Assembly (NCBI GenBank): GCA_027605045.1 | Contig: JAQFWX010000077.1 | Location: 62,001-126,000 of the forward strand | Reading direction: 5' to 3' | DNA length: 64,000 nucleotides | Source: Phallus indusiatus | Taxonomy: Eukaryota; Basidiomycota; Agaricomycetes; Phallales; Phallaceae | In this document: in pieces, positions 10,881-23,361 of the stretch | How positions within the stretch are numbered: the first letter of the stretch is position 1 | Layout: every line of letters begins with the position of its first letter | Position numbers and translations under genes: made by a program | The notes under the pieces: generated by a model | What the model was told of the DNA's origin: nothing | Seen by the model: only the letters and a program-made list of their open reading frames with translations | Database searches by the model: none

Positions 10881-12971
10881 ATGATGTGCCAGCGAAAAGC
10901 AGACGAAGCGTTCGATGCTCTCGATGAAGCTCTTCAGATTCGTCCCAAAGAGATTCATCTCTCTCCTACCAAGAAACCCAACCTCTCCTTTTATTCATCA
11001 CTTACGAAGCATGGAATTGCAACAAATCCGTAAACCACCCATTCCCATTCCCTTTCTCCTTTCAAAACGCTATTGACACCTGACGTTTCAGAAAAGTAAA
11101 ACCATCGGTTTCTACCCCTACATTATCAGCTCTTTTGAACCGTGCTCGATCCAAGAAGGATCTCAAATCACACGCACACTTTCAGTCTTCTAAAACTTCC
11201 CCGAGCACTCCGGAATATAGTCCAGGCTCCACCGAGGTATTCCTGGAAAGACTGTCAACTTTCAATCTCTCGACATATCCGTCGAAACCGCAACCGATTG
11301 ATGCTGTCGCTGCAGCTATGGCTGGGTGGATCAACGAAGGTGGAAAGAATCGACTCTTTTGTTCGATATGCCATGCCGGGTGGATTGTTGCTGGTCGAGA
11401 AGGCATGAGTAAAGAGGCAGGTAAAACACCACAGTTCGCATTTGTATTGATGTTCTTTCGGGTTTTCTAACAAAGTTTAGCGGATGCTTTGGTTGAGAAA
11501 CAGGCGGGCTGTTTGGTTGATAATCATAAAGAAGGATGTCCCTGGCGGGCCCGACAGTGCGATCGTATGTCCACTTTTGTTCACCTGGTGTAGTTCTCAG
11601 TTTAACGCGATTTTTGAAGCCCTTGTATACCGTATACCACTGCAATCACCAGCCAGTATGGCAAGACAAATAAGAGAGTACGCAGAGACGCTGGAACCAC
11701 TAATGGAGAGTGTCACTGTCCGCCATCCTCTTGTGTGTCCCAGTCCTTGTACATCACCTATTTCTTTTATTACTAATTTTCATCCAGTCTAAAAGTCAAG
11801 TAACGTCCTTCATACAGGCTATTACAACGGTTGCATCAAAATCTACCTTACCATCACCTCATACACCGGAAAACGACGTTGAGACAACCAACAATAGTCC
11901 AAACCCAGCAGTGAAAATTCCATCAGCCACAGCTTTACTCACAGCACTTTTTGGCTGGACCTTAGTTCCGTTGCCTGCACCTGTCATCTCTCGAAAGCCA
12001 TCTGCAGTCAGTCTTGCTCATGCTCGGAATCAGTCTTTGTCGAGAGCGAGCTCCGTCGTTCATAGTACCGCACCATCACGGGAGGCAACACCTGCACCCA
12101 CCGCAGAACTCGGAACGTCCAGTCCACCATCCACACCCGCCAATTCCCGAAAACATCCCCCACCCTCACTTTGTCCTTCAACGCCGTCAGGGTCAGGCAT
12201 AGGTGCAACTCTTAAACGGTCTACAGTAAAGGATGCGACATTACAGTGTAAAATGTGCCAGAGACGAATTGGTTTATGGGCTTTTGCGATTCCGGCGACC
12301 GATTCGTTCGACTCGCCAATTGGTACTGAAGCACAACCACCGCCTTTACAACGCCAACTAGATCTCATCAGAGAACATCGTTCTTACTGTCCTTACGTCG
12401 TCAAATCAACGCCACTCGCTACTTTACCTCTTTACAGTTCTATATCCCAACCCACCGGTACGGGTACCGGCAGCACCGCACCTTTCAGTCTCATGCGCGC
12501 AGACACATTTACTCCGGAAAGTCATAATAACGCAACAAACGGTTTTCAAAAACCAGCGCTCTTCCGGTCAGCTACTATATTTCCTCAAATGGTGAGTCGG
12601 ACTCTACAACACGGACGATCGGACTCGAGCTCGGTACCGCCGATTCTTCAAAATTCACCGCTCGTCGAAGGCTGGCGTGCGGTGTTCAATACGATACTGC
12701 GATATGGTATATCCGAGCGTGTTAGTCAATCTATAGATATTGAGAGGTCGCGGCAAGCTGCTGGACGGGAGCCCAGCCCTGGTAATTCTGCTGAAGCTGA
12801 AGCTGATGAAGACGATGCTATGCGCGGTGTAAACAAGCTGGTTGAAGATGTAAAACGCCACGGGGTAAGAGCTTGTTTTTGTTTTCTCTGATTGTCTTCT
12901 GTCTTCTAATGCCTGTCGGTATGCATTAGGGTAAGCAAATACTTGCATATGTAAGAAATCTTCTCGGATGA
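10881..12971 (+). CDS. C3HC zinc-finger / Rsm1-domain protein (ZC3HC1/NIPA/Pml39 family)
   Basis: Members of this family (human ZC3HC1, yeast Pml39, fission yeast Rsm1) act at the nuclear pore basket or in mRNA export. The first ATG is at 10881 (a second at 10884). The first zinc finger is split by introns: FCSICHAGWIV, then VEKQAGCLVDNHKEGCPWRA with ligands C..C..H..C, then YRIPLQSP. A long Ser/Thr/Pro-rich linker follows. The second module has LQCKMCQRRIGLWAF and LIREHRSYCPYV, again a C..C..H..C arrangement, then the Trp of EGWRAVF. Introns use GTAAAC, GTAAAA, GTATGT, GTCCGC and GTAAGA donors. The last exon starts after CATTAG and ends at TGA 12969-12971. It appears complete, and converges on the kinase gene. 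Confidence 0.88.
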
Positions 12972-13240
12972 GATGATTTGTATTTATTGGTCGCGCATCA
13001 CGATTGTATTTTTACCATACATACCTTGCTATGATAGCTTTCGACGTTAAACTCATAAATAAGGAAAAGGCGAGCGACAGCCCCCCCCAGAACGTCAACC
13101 GACAATGGGTAAAGGATAGCAATAGTCCAGATAAATTAAACCAACAATAAAGGAATATAGTTACATTTTAAATATAGACATATGTATCATGAAAGACTCT
13201 GTAATACAACCCGAGTCTTTTCTATAACCTACAGCAATCT

Positions 13241-14998
13241 TTAGGACAAAACCTGAGATATCGCAAGGGTTGAACATACCTGGTGGATATCCGGCCGATC
13301 GCTGGGATTGACTTTGAGCATGAAATCGATAAGATTCCGAAGGCCTTCTGAATATATCGAAGATGCATTTGCAGGATGTTTGTATGCACCGTTCAAAACG
13401 GACATTGCTATTGATCCTCCTTGCTCGGTGGTTTGTGTGGTTTCAAATGGAGAATGGGAATATGCTAAGGCGTAAAGTGTGCACCCTAATGACTAAACGA
13501 AGGGAAAGCGGTTAGCGTTAGCTATAAATGGAGATGTGTTTTTGTTCTGTGTTTCGTACCCATATGTCGACCTTTTCATCCAGAGTAATACCGGTTTTGA
13601 CGTCGAACAGTTCGGGAGCACGATATGGCATTGTACTTTGTTCAGCTGCAAGATCCTTTATAGAAACAATTATGAATAAAGAGACCTTTTATATACAACG
13701 AAACATACCTGTTGCGCTAGGGCTAGCGACCGATTTTCGACGTTGATTCTTGCTTTGACCGTGCTCCCAAAGTCCATAAGGATAGGTTGGCCCTCATCTG
13801 AAAGCATGACATTCCTGGGAGAAACAAAGGACAAACGTAAGACAACACAATGAAAAATGAAATAAAACGACTCATACGCAGGTTTGATGTCACGGTGAGC
13901 ATATGGAACAATCTCAGTTTTCCCATTCTCCTGAGGGGGTTCATCCGTCCGAAGACGTTCCAGTTCTGCATCTCCATCAAATATCTCCTCTCCGTGTTCA
14001 GCTCGGTGCTTCATCACCAACGGAATACTCGCGCCGTCGTACGAATATCCTCCCTCGGCGTCACCCTCAGGCTGAGGCAAAGACTGGTCATCGTGATCGT
14101 CTTCTTGATGGGTAAGCGCGCTCCGTTCCGATATTGACGGCGGTGCTGGGGTGCTGCCTCTCGGTTCGCCATTGAGAGGTGCAGGAGCAATGGGCGCACG
14201 GTATGTGTGCATTGCGCGGACGGCCTCACATGTTCCGAGGAACAGACGGACCATTTCCCGTTCTGGGAAATGTATACCGTTGACCAGGTTGTGATTGATT
14301 GCATCTTGAAGATTGCCGCGCTGTTATGATATGAGCTAAATGAGATTATAATTGTGGGTTGGTGATACCTTGTATAATGGTAAGAATAAATATACTACTT
14401 TTCCGTCACCATCTCTATCTTGCACAACGGCTGAATCCTAAAGAGAATCAATTAGACAGGAGTTTATCGCTATTTCATCCAGAAAACCACGTGCCAATAT
14501 TCGAATGATATTTGGGTGTCTGAAGATTCAATAGATTAGGCAAGTTTTGAAGTAAGTCAGCCATACTAACCTAAACCGCCTATACGCAGCTACTTCCTTC
14601 ATAGCTTCATTTACACCGTCTGATCCTGTCGGACAACGTATCTTTTTCAACGCAAATTGTCTCTGTCAACCAAAACATCGCAATCAGACACTATACACCC
14701 AAGATCTGGAGAGAAATTGGACTCACTCCACTGGTTTCATCTTGGGCAAGGTATACAAAAGAAAAGCCTCCTTCACCGAGGACTTTAATAATTTTAACTG
14801 CGTGCGAGTAGACAATATAATATTAATACCGTTTCGACTATAGATAACGAAAAAAAAAGGCAAGTTTGCAAACGCACAAGTTCGTCCATTGATTTTGATT
14901 TTGGCAGACGGCTGACAAATGCAGGATGTGACAGCCCAGAGCGCATCTTTTGCTTGGTCTTTGAGGGTATCAAGAGCTCTTAGAAACGGAGAAGACAT
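13241..14998 (-). CDS. Ser/Thr protein kinase, STK16/Env7 (NAK) family
   Basis: Human STK16 and yeast Env7 are lipid-anchored kinases of Golgi and vacuole membranes. ATG 14998 gives MSSPFLRALDTLKDQAKDA. A Cys-containing N-terminus (TSCICQ) could be acylated. The spliced reading gives GRTFKIIKVLGEGGFSFVYL (glycine loop), FALKKI (VAIK Lys), NIIRILDSAV and LPLYKRGNL. HRDIKP is followed by NVMLSDEGQPILMDFGS, in which DFG is intact. YRAPELF and the regulatory part of the lobe come next, then a stop at 13241-13243. An ~85-residue Pro/acidic insertion lies just before the HRD loop (from RAPIAPAPLNGEPRG to VPYAHRD). I believe this insertion is common in basidiomycete homologues. The catalytic residues are all present, so it should be active. 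Confidence 0.92.
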
Positions 14999-15320
14999 GT
15001 CATCAACCTTTGGGTACTTTGGCCAGTACAGCGCGCGGGACTGGAGCCGCTGAACCTGTAAGTTCACACGTTCAAAGGCTTAGAGCCAGCCGCGCGAGAA
15101 ACGGATGCCTGTCTTACGTAACGCGTAACGAATAATGAATGGGCTTATGTGATGCATGGAATATATATGCGTCGTGAACTACAACTCGCTCTATCAACTC
15201 TTTGCTTGTTTTAAAAAAACTCATCCATAGAATTATGTCCCCTCCACATGTAACCAAAAATTCAGGGTCTGAAGGTGAATTTATTCTTCTCGCATTTCGT
15301 TGCTCTTCTCCCGTACTAAT

Positions 15321-15545
15321 CTACTCGTATTCTTCACTTAGCGGAACACGCTCGTTGGGTTCTGAACCGTTGACGTTGGGGGCGGTTGGGGGGAAGACGG
15401 GTGTAAAGCGCGCTCGGACAGGCATGTGGTCTAGTATGATAAAGCCTCATTAGACGCAATATTAAGGATATCTATGGCGGGTAAACAAACTCACATTTTG
15501 GGAGTTAATGGAGAAAGAGATTGAAGGTGTGTCCTCGGCGAGTTG
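15321..15545 (-). pseudogene. C-terminal fragment of an unknown gene, inverted copy of 5990-6230
   Basis: Reading minus, an exon end (EDTPSISFS) meets a clear GTGAGTTTG donor. After a short intron comes HMPVRARFTPVFPPTAPNVN and a C-terminus ending PLSEEYE before TAG 15321-15323. Upstream of about 15545 the homology ends and an unrelated plus-strand fragment begins. Relative to 5990-6230 it lacks about 45 bases of the first exon. It is therefore a truncated 3' end. I do not recognise the protein. Confidence 0.5.
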
Positions 15546-15607
15546 TCGCTTCAATTTCAACTTTTATACTAGCTAGTAGTTGGGAGTTCAAATACAACCA
15601 ATATTGG

Positions 15608-16030
15608 ATGAACTCAGCTATTCCTCTGATAACAAGTCCTTCAGCCTCTGCGCCGAAGAAGCAGGTCGTTTTGATGGGCAAACCTGCCTTCGCGAATTAC
15701 CTGGCCTCCATCAAGGCGCATATCGAAACACTAATTGAAAGCGTCGAAGCTATGGAGAAAAAGATCCGGACGCTCAGATCCAAAGTGCAGGATGGAATCG
15801 ACCTCAACAACTATGTGGCCGAGCGCGACAGGTTATACATCAAGATTGACGCACTCAAGTCCTTCTTTGTGAACATTAAGAAGTGGTGAGGCGAAATCAC
15901 GCAACGCATCATTGGACATGTTGTCTGAGCACCCCCAATCGGTGTCGGTGTTGCTCCTCATCAGTATACTCGCGACCTTTGCATAGTCCAGTTATTTCCT
16001 AAAAATTTCCTAAGCGTTTCGTTTGAGCGC
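15608..16030 (+). pseudogene. Decayed copy of an agaricomycete hypothetical-protein family
   Basis: ATG 15608 opens a clean frame through a coiled-coil region (SIKAHIETLIESVEAMEKK, YVAERDRLYIKIDALKSFF). It hits TGA directly after KKW. The same frame then reads GEITQRIIGHVV, a second TGA, and APPIGVGVAPHQYTRDLC before fading near 16030. From memory, relatives in mushroom genomes read Trp at both positions and continue into a trypsin-like region with a GDSG motif. If so, both stops are TGG-to-TGA changes and the 3' two thirds is missing. The family itself has no known function. Confidence 0.6.
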
Positions 16031-16632
16031 TTTTCTCCCCATGTTGACCACCGTGATTATTGAGTTAGACGATGTACAGTAACTTAGAAGTGTTCATGTG
16101 CTATGCTCGTTTGCGCGCGAATTGTAACAGCCTGTTCAATAAACTCAATAAGATTGTTAAAATATTTGTGAATATAACTGAATATAGTAGCTAAAACTTT
16201 CATTAAGAGTGTATAAAATAATAATTGGAAATTATACATGATATATGTTATTCTATCGTCCCAGGTCAGATGAAGAGTTTTGAGTCTTGACTGCTGTCAA
16301 AAAAAATACAGAAAAGGGTATTGCTATCTTGATCAACGTTCTCGGACACCTTCTCAGCTTTTAAACTCTGTTCTAGATCTATTGCGACTATCTATTTAGC
16401 AATTCATCGCTAAATCTACTTTATTTATTGTGTCCTCAACTCCTCTCAACTTCGTCGACATGATTGGACAATTCAAATCAATCTCTATTATTTATCTACG
16501 CATACAAAGCTGATTGAACCGGCGGATACATCACATAAATGCTTATACCACTTCAAGCAGAAGGTGTGTTCACTATCACCAACTCATCACTTTAATAGAT
16601 AACAAAAATTGAAGAACCAACTTCCAAGTTTG
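16031..16632. other. Intergenic, no gene seen
   Basis: AT-rich, several A- and T-runs, no open frame worth reporting. Confidence 0.5.
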
Positions 16633-16805
16633 AAACGTACAAGTTCGTCCATTGACTTTGATTTCGGCAGACGGCTGACAAATACAGGACGTGACAGCCC
16701 ATGAGCATCTTTGCTTGGTCTTTGAGAGTATCAAGAGCTCTTAAGAAACAGAGAAGTCATGTCATCAACTTTTGTGTACTTTCGATCAGTACAGCGCGCG
16801 GGACT
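16633..16805 (-). pseudogene. Duplicated first exon of the STK16-like kinase
   Basis: Close copy, same orientation, of 14873-15055: the kinase start codon, the first exon, the first bases of intron 1 and some 5' flank. The start region is recognisable (CATGTCATCAAC on the plus strand). Small deletions around 16700-16712 (AGCGCATCTTTT in the source becomes shorter here) shift the frame. Because intronic bases are included, this is a DNA-level duplication, not a retrocopy. Confidence 0.75.
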
Positions 16806-18276
16806 TGAAGAGAGTTTCCCACGCTTTGCTGCGTGTATCTAAATTTAGATTTCAGACGCACAAAATGTGACAATGTGACATGTGACACATCTCGTCATCC
16901 TGAGTGAACAAGCAGACGAAAAAACCGTTGGGTTTGGCGCAGTTGCATCTTCAGCGTTTTCAAAGGATGAATGGTAATGTTCACATCAATATCCTAGAAC
17001 CTGAAGTTAAATGACTGATACATTGATAGGTGCCAGTGCCAACTTACCAGGAGAACCATTTCTAGTGGCAATGTTAAGCGGGGGCACCGATTTTCGAACC
17101 CTTCTTTCAAAAGAGTCCAAGGCCGTTAAGATACGAACTTTTCATTTCCTTTCGTTCGGCTATTGACTTTAGAGAAAATGTTGCCGTATATATATGTAAC
17201 AAGATTGATACTACCCATGCCCATCGTACGTATGAATACTAACAGTATGCCAGGCAACGACGTCCAGTTCGTGATACATCGGAAGGACGGGCTTTTGAAA
17301 GCTGCAAATGACCAAATGCTGTGCTATGCTGAGCTGCAATACCATATCCCTAGACAACAATAAAGCACCACAATGCGGCATACTGTCTCAAGTAGCGACG
17401 TACAGCCCATGGATCATAACGGACTGGAAAGGAACGAGAAAAAGATCATTTTCCCAAAGCTCTCATCAGATCACTGATCTACCAACTGGCTTATTCTATT
17501 CAATATGGAAATTCTCATTTGGCTTTACGACGCACTGGCGTTTACACAGCGGTTTGATTTCCCATTTCGGCACCTCTTTATTGTCTTCTGGGATCCAATC
17601 AGGACCAACAAAAAGGCATAGCCTCTCTAGGTTCGAAGCTTGACAAGTAAACAAGAACACGGCTTGACTGGTAAATCATTCAAATTCCCGTATATAGGAG
17701 TGAATTATTACTCCGTTACAATTAGAATCTCAGGACCTGGTCGTAGTAAACCTATCGTGCGATAACAATTTCCTTTTTCACTCTCAGCCAGTTTTTTTTT
17801 CAAGTCTAACCTAACAATAACAATCTAGATCTTTCACTTTCTGATTTTAATTTTCTCTTATTATACAGTGTGCCATCAGCTGCGCCCTCAGCGTCATTTT
17901 CTTCCTGTTATCTGGCAGATGTAGCAGATCTAGATCCTAAACTATTACCGGTGATATCAATTCTATAATCAGCAATGTTACTCAACTGATTTCGTTTCTA
18001 GATCCTTTCACATGTCAACATAAAGGCACGGGTTGCTACTTGCTGGAAGTAGTTAATGGCTAGGCACCAAAGGCGTTATCCCCCGACTTCGCGATAAGCC
18101 TCCGATGGAGACAAAAAATACAACGTTTCAAAAAAAAACAAAGTGTGAAATGAAATGAAGTGTATTGTATCGTTGAACGGAGCTCAATAGACCATATGCC
18201 AGTGCACCGGCCCGTTACCCTACGACCGCAACCACCACCACCTTTTTTCTATTACAAACCTCCAGCACCCTCGATA
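16806..18276. other. Gene-poor stretch
   Basis: Two overlapping plus-strand frames (17163-17363, 17308-17643) have no recognisable motif. The sequence is locally less AT-rich at 17560-17640 and 18180-18250. I see no gene I can defend. Confidence 0.4.
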
Positions 18277-18551
18277 TTATTTCTTTCCCCTTTGGAATAT
18301 CCTTCCGTCGTGCCATTGAAAGAGCACGTAAGCACTTATCCTTTGGTCATCATCTTCGAATAAGGCTCAGATCTGTCTCTTTCCCTTACCCTTGGCATTT
18401 TCTCAAGCCACTCACCTCCCTGTTTAGAAAGTGCTTCACGTGAGTTTGATCCAGCATCTTTCAAAACGTAAATCTTTTTCTCGATCTTTGACCGGTGACT
18501 TTTCATTAAGGGGTTTTCCGGATCGACGCCGCGATCTGTGCATGTGAACAT
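18277..18551 (-). CDS. Possible small two-exon gene or gene fragment
   Basis: ATG at 18551 starts MFTCTDRGVDPENPLMKSHR and continues with a charged stretch to EALSKQG. A consensus GTGAGT donor opens a 62-nt intron ending in TTCGAAG. The next exon is in phase and reads DDDQRISAYVLFQWHDGRIF before TAA at 18277-18279. The phase-matched splice and composition suggest coding origin. The length (about 70 residues) and lack of any known domain suggest a fragment. Confidence 0.25.
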
Positions 18552-21340
18552 GGTCGTCACTTTCAATTAGTCAAGGTGTCATTTGGTCGCTGTCTTTATT
18601 CCGAGGAACGGACCTTGGAGGTCCTCGTTTAATTAGCTCTGGTAGATGTGTACGTCCACGGTGTCTATATGCCACGTACCGCGCACTACGAAAATAGTCT
18701 ACACTAGTCTACACTACAAGTATGAGTATTCATCAAAATATAGATCTGTCTAACCACGTCTGCCAGGCTTCGACGGCATACATACATATTTTATCAGAAC
18801 TGAAAAACTCCCAGGGGTTGTGTGGGAACAAGAATGTGAGGGCATGTTCTTATCTGACAAGTTGAAGAATCAGCATTCCTTCAGATAACTATTGAATAAC
18901 CAGCTTTGACTGTCATAATTTATATGTGTGTGAATGATACGAACTTCTAGAGTGAGGGAAGGGAATTTCGAGCTCTTTCGATGGCATGCGCGATGTAATT
19001 ATAGTCCTTGCTCGTTTTACGCGCCACGTTTAGATTTACGTTCCTAAAACTCTCTTCAAATAGCCACGATCCGAATTAATTTCACGTGTACACGTCCTCA
19101 AAGCCTCATTAAAAGTCTGTTTCAACAGAACTCTGGTTCCTTCATTTATGTTATACTTAAGATAATTAGCGCAAGGAAACACGACGCGTGGCGTGATACA
19201 CCTTGACCTTGTAACGCCACGGCGAGATATCATTGAAGTTAACTGGCTTCGAATTCTGATCATGAAGCCGCATGACAAGGTTGCGCTCGTGAAACGTCTT
19301 TGGAACCATAGATGGCACATCACGCCTTCATTTGATTATCATGTATTATGTACTATGTACAACATCTCTGTTGTTGTTCTTTCTCAAAATCCCGCAGCTT
19401 CCCTTTTTTTAATTAGGACACTTACTGACACCTACGGACACTTACTCGTGAAAGTTCGGAATCAGTTCGGAACGAGAAATGATTACCTCGCCAATCGCGG
19501 GTAATGCCGCTAACCTTTTGCGAGGTAATTTATGAAGAAGCAATTGTTATAAAGTGGTTTTGACGTAACGTCATAATGCAAAAGATGACATATATTATTG
19601 ACGGTGTATACAATTACAGGTCTCGAGACCATTTTGAATTTGAATAACACATAGTATGCATAAAGGGGCTATTAAAGAACTTGAAAGCTTATTATTTGAT
19701 GACATCATTTCAGAAAAATGCAGGTGCATGCAGGACTCAATTTGGTCAATTAAGGATGAGGGAATAATCGGCGGCAAGCAATTCGCAATTGTTTCACGTG
19801 AATAACTTGGAATGAACTCGAATAACTGCGTGTGTAGCAAATCTAATGGATCGTTCAATATACGTACTCTATTCATTTCGAAGTTACTGCATGAATGAAA
19901 GCTCGGAAGTATCAAAGTACGTTTCCAACAAGAGTGAATGTTTCAGACTCTTCTCGTTACATCAAGCAGCTCAGAACGCCCAGACTGACACTGCGCTGTA
20001 GTCTGTATGAAGGGTATATGCGGTCCCGACACAGATGAAACACAGATGAACTTTTGAATCTCAGACACTTTCAACTCAAGGACATTTCCTTAGCTAATTA
20101 TGCGTGGGAGGCGAGCCAGACACCGTGCCAAATCTGAAGCAAAAATGGGCCATTCAATACAAAGAATGTCATTAACTGAAACAATAAATTGACTCGGTCT
20201 TTTAGTTTATCCGGAAGAAATTAATACTTGTACTATTCAAAAAAATATTGAGCGTTCCAAAGTCTTGGTTTACTGAATATCATGATCGATCACGACGGGG
20301 CTGTATTTGAATTTAGTACTGAGTACTAAGTAGAAACAAAAAGGAAACATGTATAATAATGAAGAATACAAAATGGTAGTAAATAGTACAGAATTTATTT
20401 CAGCGACATCTGACCTGTTCATTATTATGATCAAGTAAAATGAACCTTTTGATTGTTCACCGCGGCCAACGTTGGCAACGATTACAACTTGAAGTCATTT
20501 TCTTTTGGAGCGCTTATTGAAACCGAATGAGGATGAGGCCGATGCCTGTAAGACGAGCCGCGGTTAATCGATAACCTATTCCCGCAACTTTTTAACGACA
20601 ACTTGAACTACGATTTCCTAGTTGGAAACCTAGTGAACTTTATATAATTGCGTGAGATAAATACGCATGATTAGATCCCTCAGGTACGAAATTCGCGAAT
20701 GTTCACTTTATTTTGTTTCTGGACTTCAAAAAACACCCGTTACTCCCCGTTCTCTTTTTGCAAATTCGTTTTTGAATAGGCAGAAAAAAACTCGCGATAG
20801 CTCGGATCCCGTTCGGAACGTTTTTGTCCGGCCGTATTTTGCGAGGCAATGGAAAGAAGCAGTTAATTTAAGTAGTGTCACGGTATGTGCATATCTTTGA
20901 CGTAAAAGGCTTATAATTTTAATATTGGTTTTTTTTGAGGCCACGTACTTAGAACGCGGACTAATTACCTTTGAATTACTAACGTTGAAGGCGAAGGAAA
21001 GCGAATGTGTCGATGTACAACCGCAGCTCTTAAGGGCCGCCTAGTAACGTGGCACATGGAATAAGTGAGGGGGTTGGTTGGTGTTTCAAGTCGTTTCAAC
21101 AATTATTCGATAGTGCTTCGAACAATCATGATATTTATTCAGATCAGTTCCATATTTTGGATATTCTGGCACTCACTTTTCCCATCTCTCTCACAGTCAA
21201 TTGAAATAAAAAAGAACGTTTGAGGAAGAGCGAAGAGGAAGATCTTTTTCATTTCTGGTTGATATCCAATGCTGACACGCGCCGCGGCAAATGGGCACCC
21301 TTCTTCTTGTTGATTTGCATTGCATTGCATCCATCCATTC
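18552..21340. other. Gene-poor AT-rich stretch
   Basis: About 2.8 kb with only short frames lacking codon-like composition (19036-19323 minus, 19193-19504 plus, 20667-20900 plus). A lone CGATCACGACGGGG at 20287-20300 resembles the motif upstream of the methyltransferase genes but has no gene beside it. Confidence 0.4.
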
Positions 21341-22350
21341 ATTCATTATACCTTGATTGAGGGAGAAAAAAAAGAATTTATTGAATGGAAATAGCTTCGG
21401 AGTTCACTGAACTTAAACTTGAAATGTGGGAAGCAGAAGCAGAAGCAGAAGCGTGTGCTTGGAGAAAAAAAGACAAGGAAAAAGAAAAAAGATGTTGAAG
21501 GAATGATGCGGCGAGTGTTTGAATTCGTAAACCAGACGTATTCGACAAAAAGGGGTGGAATGAATAGGGAAAAAAAGGAGTGAACGGATAAAACGTATAA
21601 AACGTAAAAAAGAATGGAATGAAAGGAAGGAAATGAAAGGAAGGGTTGAATGGGTTTGTCAATAATCATCGGCCCTGGATGATGATGAGAAAGAAAGAAA
21701 AAGTCGAGATAAAAAAGGAAGGTAAATGGCGGACAGACCGCGCACGTAACGACGTGGCGACGTGGCTGAAAAAGATGTCTGAAGAAAAGAAAAGAAAATG
21801 TATGTATGGCGTGGTATAAATGTATTGTATGATCGGCGTGTGGTGATGATGGGTATCGAGGTCGTAAAGAAGAGGCACGATGAGGATGATGATGGTGAAT
21901 GAATACAGATGTAAAAGGTTGAGGAGATGGAAGAAGCAAAGTCCTTAGATTTGATATATATTCAATATACCGCATGTTCTTCTCGAGTTGCGATGGTGTT
22001 GAGACCAAAGCGAAAGAGGGTGGGGGTATATACGTCGCAAGAAGCCGCAGATACGCGGATCTTCAGGTTGACGATCTGGGTTGGTTGATTGGGTGATTTT
22101 CAGCCTTGAGGAGAATGTGCGGTATTTGAGTTTCATCTGATTAGAGATTAGAAACGTTGTAATAAGGTTTTGAGCGAGGTTTTGACATACACATAAGAGA
22201 TACATTGAGTTGAGAAAAGAAAATGAGTGTGATGATGTTGATGTTGATGTTGATGCGATGTGAGTAGAGAGATTTTGAACGAATGCGAGTGTTGTTGAAA
22301 AGAGAGAAGTGTGATGTTGATGCGTATGATAAATAGGTTGGATGAAGATT
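21340..22350. repeat. Strand-asymmetric purine (plus) / pyrimidine (minus) tract
   Basis: For about 1 kb the plus strand is dominated by G and A, with many AAGAAAGAAA runs. It includes an AGCAGA repeat at 21431-21452 and GATGTT repeats near 22231-22254. The long minus-strand frame here (21346-22008) is Phe/Ser/Pro/His-rich, which is what such a tract translates to, so I do not call it a gene. Such tracts in fungi often mark promoters or long UTRs. Confidence 0.55.
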
Positions 22351-23361
22351 AAATAGTACGTGGTTGTTCCTCGGTCTCGTCGTCGTCGTTTCTTCACTTG
22401 AAGGATGGGATTGCGGGGCGGCCGAAGGGTGACATCAAGATCCATTAGGACTATGGCGAGGAACATGCACTAAATCCGATAGATCTTAATACAAACAGAC
22501 AAGGCAACGTCGACCTAGAAGGACAACAAGCGTTATAAACCCATTCAACTCAAATCAAAAGAGAAATCTCAAATACGTTATCAATGTACTCCAGTACCGA
22601 CTTAGGGGAGAACGACGACCGTGTATGATCGGATTGCCTGCTTTCTTTCCTTCTTCAGACCAGACCGCTCCGCATGAGATTTAAGTCCGTTTTTTTTATT
22701 TGTTTCTCAAACGATCGTGATGGTACATATATATCGCATAATATAGCAGTAAGAGATTATAGGAAGAAAAGAATATAAGATGCGGATATCAAAGGATGAG
22801 GAGCTTGTTCGCGGGTTGGGTGTGGTGTCGAAAGGGGAGAGGGTATCTTCGACGATGTGAGAAGTCGGGTTAGAAGAGACTAGAGGTTGGTGACGTGGAA
22901 GGCGTAATAAGGATGTGTAGATTGGGGGGGTAGAAAAAAGTCCGCAGTCTGAATAATGGTCATAAATAAACAAGGTGGTATTTGGTTCGTTGCGATTACT
23001 TGGCTTGAGATGCATATTGTACATTTTCGATGTTCGACGGTGTGGTAGTAGTTGAGTGGGAGAGTTCTGGAAGGGAATGGCTTGTCGGCTTAGGTAACGA
23101 CGATCAACCAATGTGTTGTTGTTTGTTCGTAGTTTGATCAGCGAACGATAGCGTTGGTGCGTCGGGCGTAGAGGAGTATCCAGAAGGCGCATAAAGGGTG
23201 CGTTTATGTTCTATTGTACAGATTTGACAAGTCTAATAAAGGTGTAATGTCAGAACGTGCTGAGCTTATGGAGTGGGAAGAGGGCAACTTACAATCTTGT
23301 TTATATCATACAACACGATAAAGGCACGACGAAAAAGAGGATAAGAACGGCGTCCACCAGA
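22351..23361. other. Downstream flank of the F-box gene with weak exon candidates
   Basis: On the minus strand, an open segment beginning at 22466 (MFLAIVLMDLDVTLRPPRNP) could splice over a long ~330-nt gap to a segment ending near 21971 that reads VSAASCDVYTPTLFRFGLN. Another coding-like stretch (about 23180-23100) reads PSGYSSTPDAPTLSFADQTT. None forms a gene I can assemble. Confidence 0.25.

Noticed and set aside
21346..22008. 220-codon minus-strand frame rich in Phe, Ser, Pro and His
   Set aside because: The composition is that of a translated pyrimidine tract; no domain, no supporting introns.
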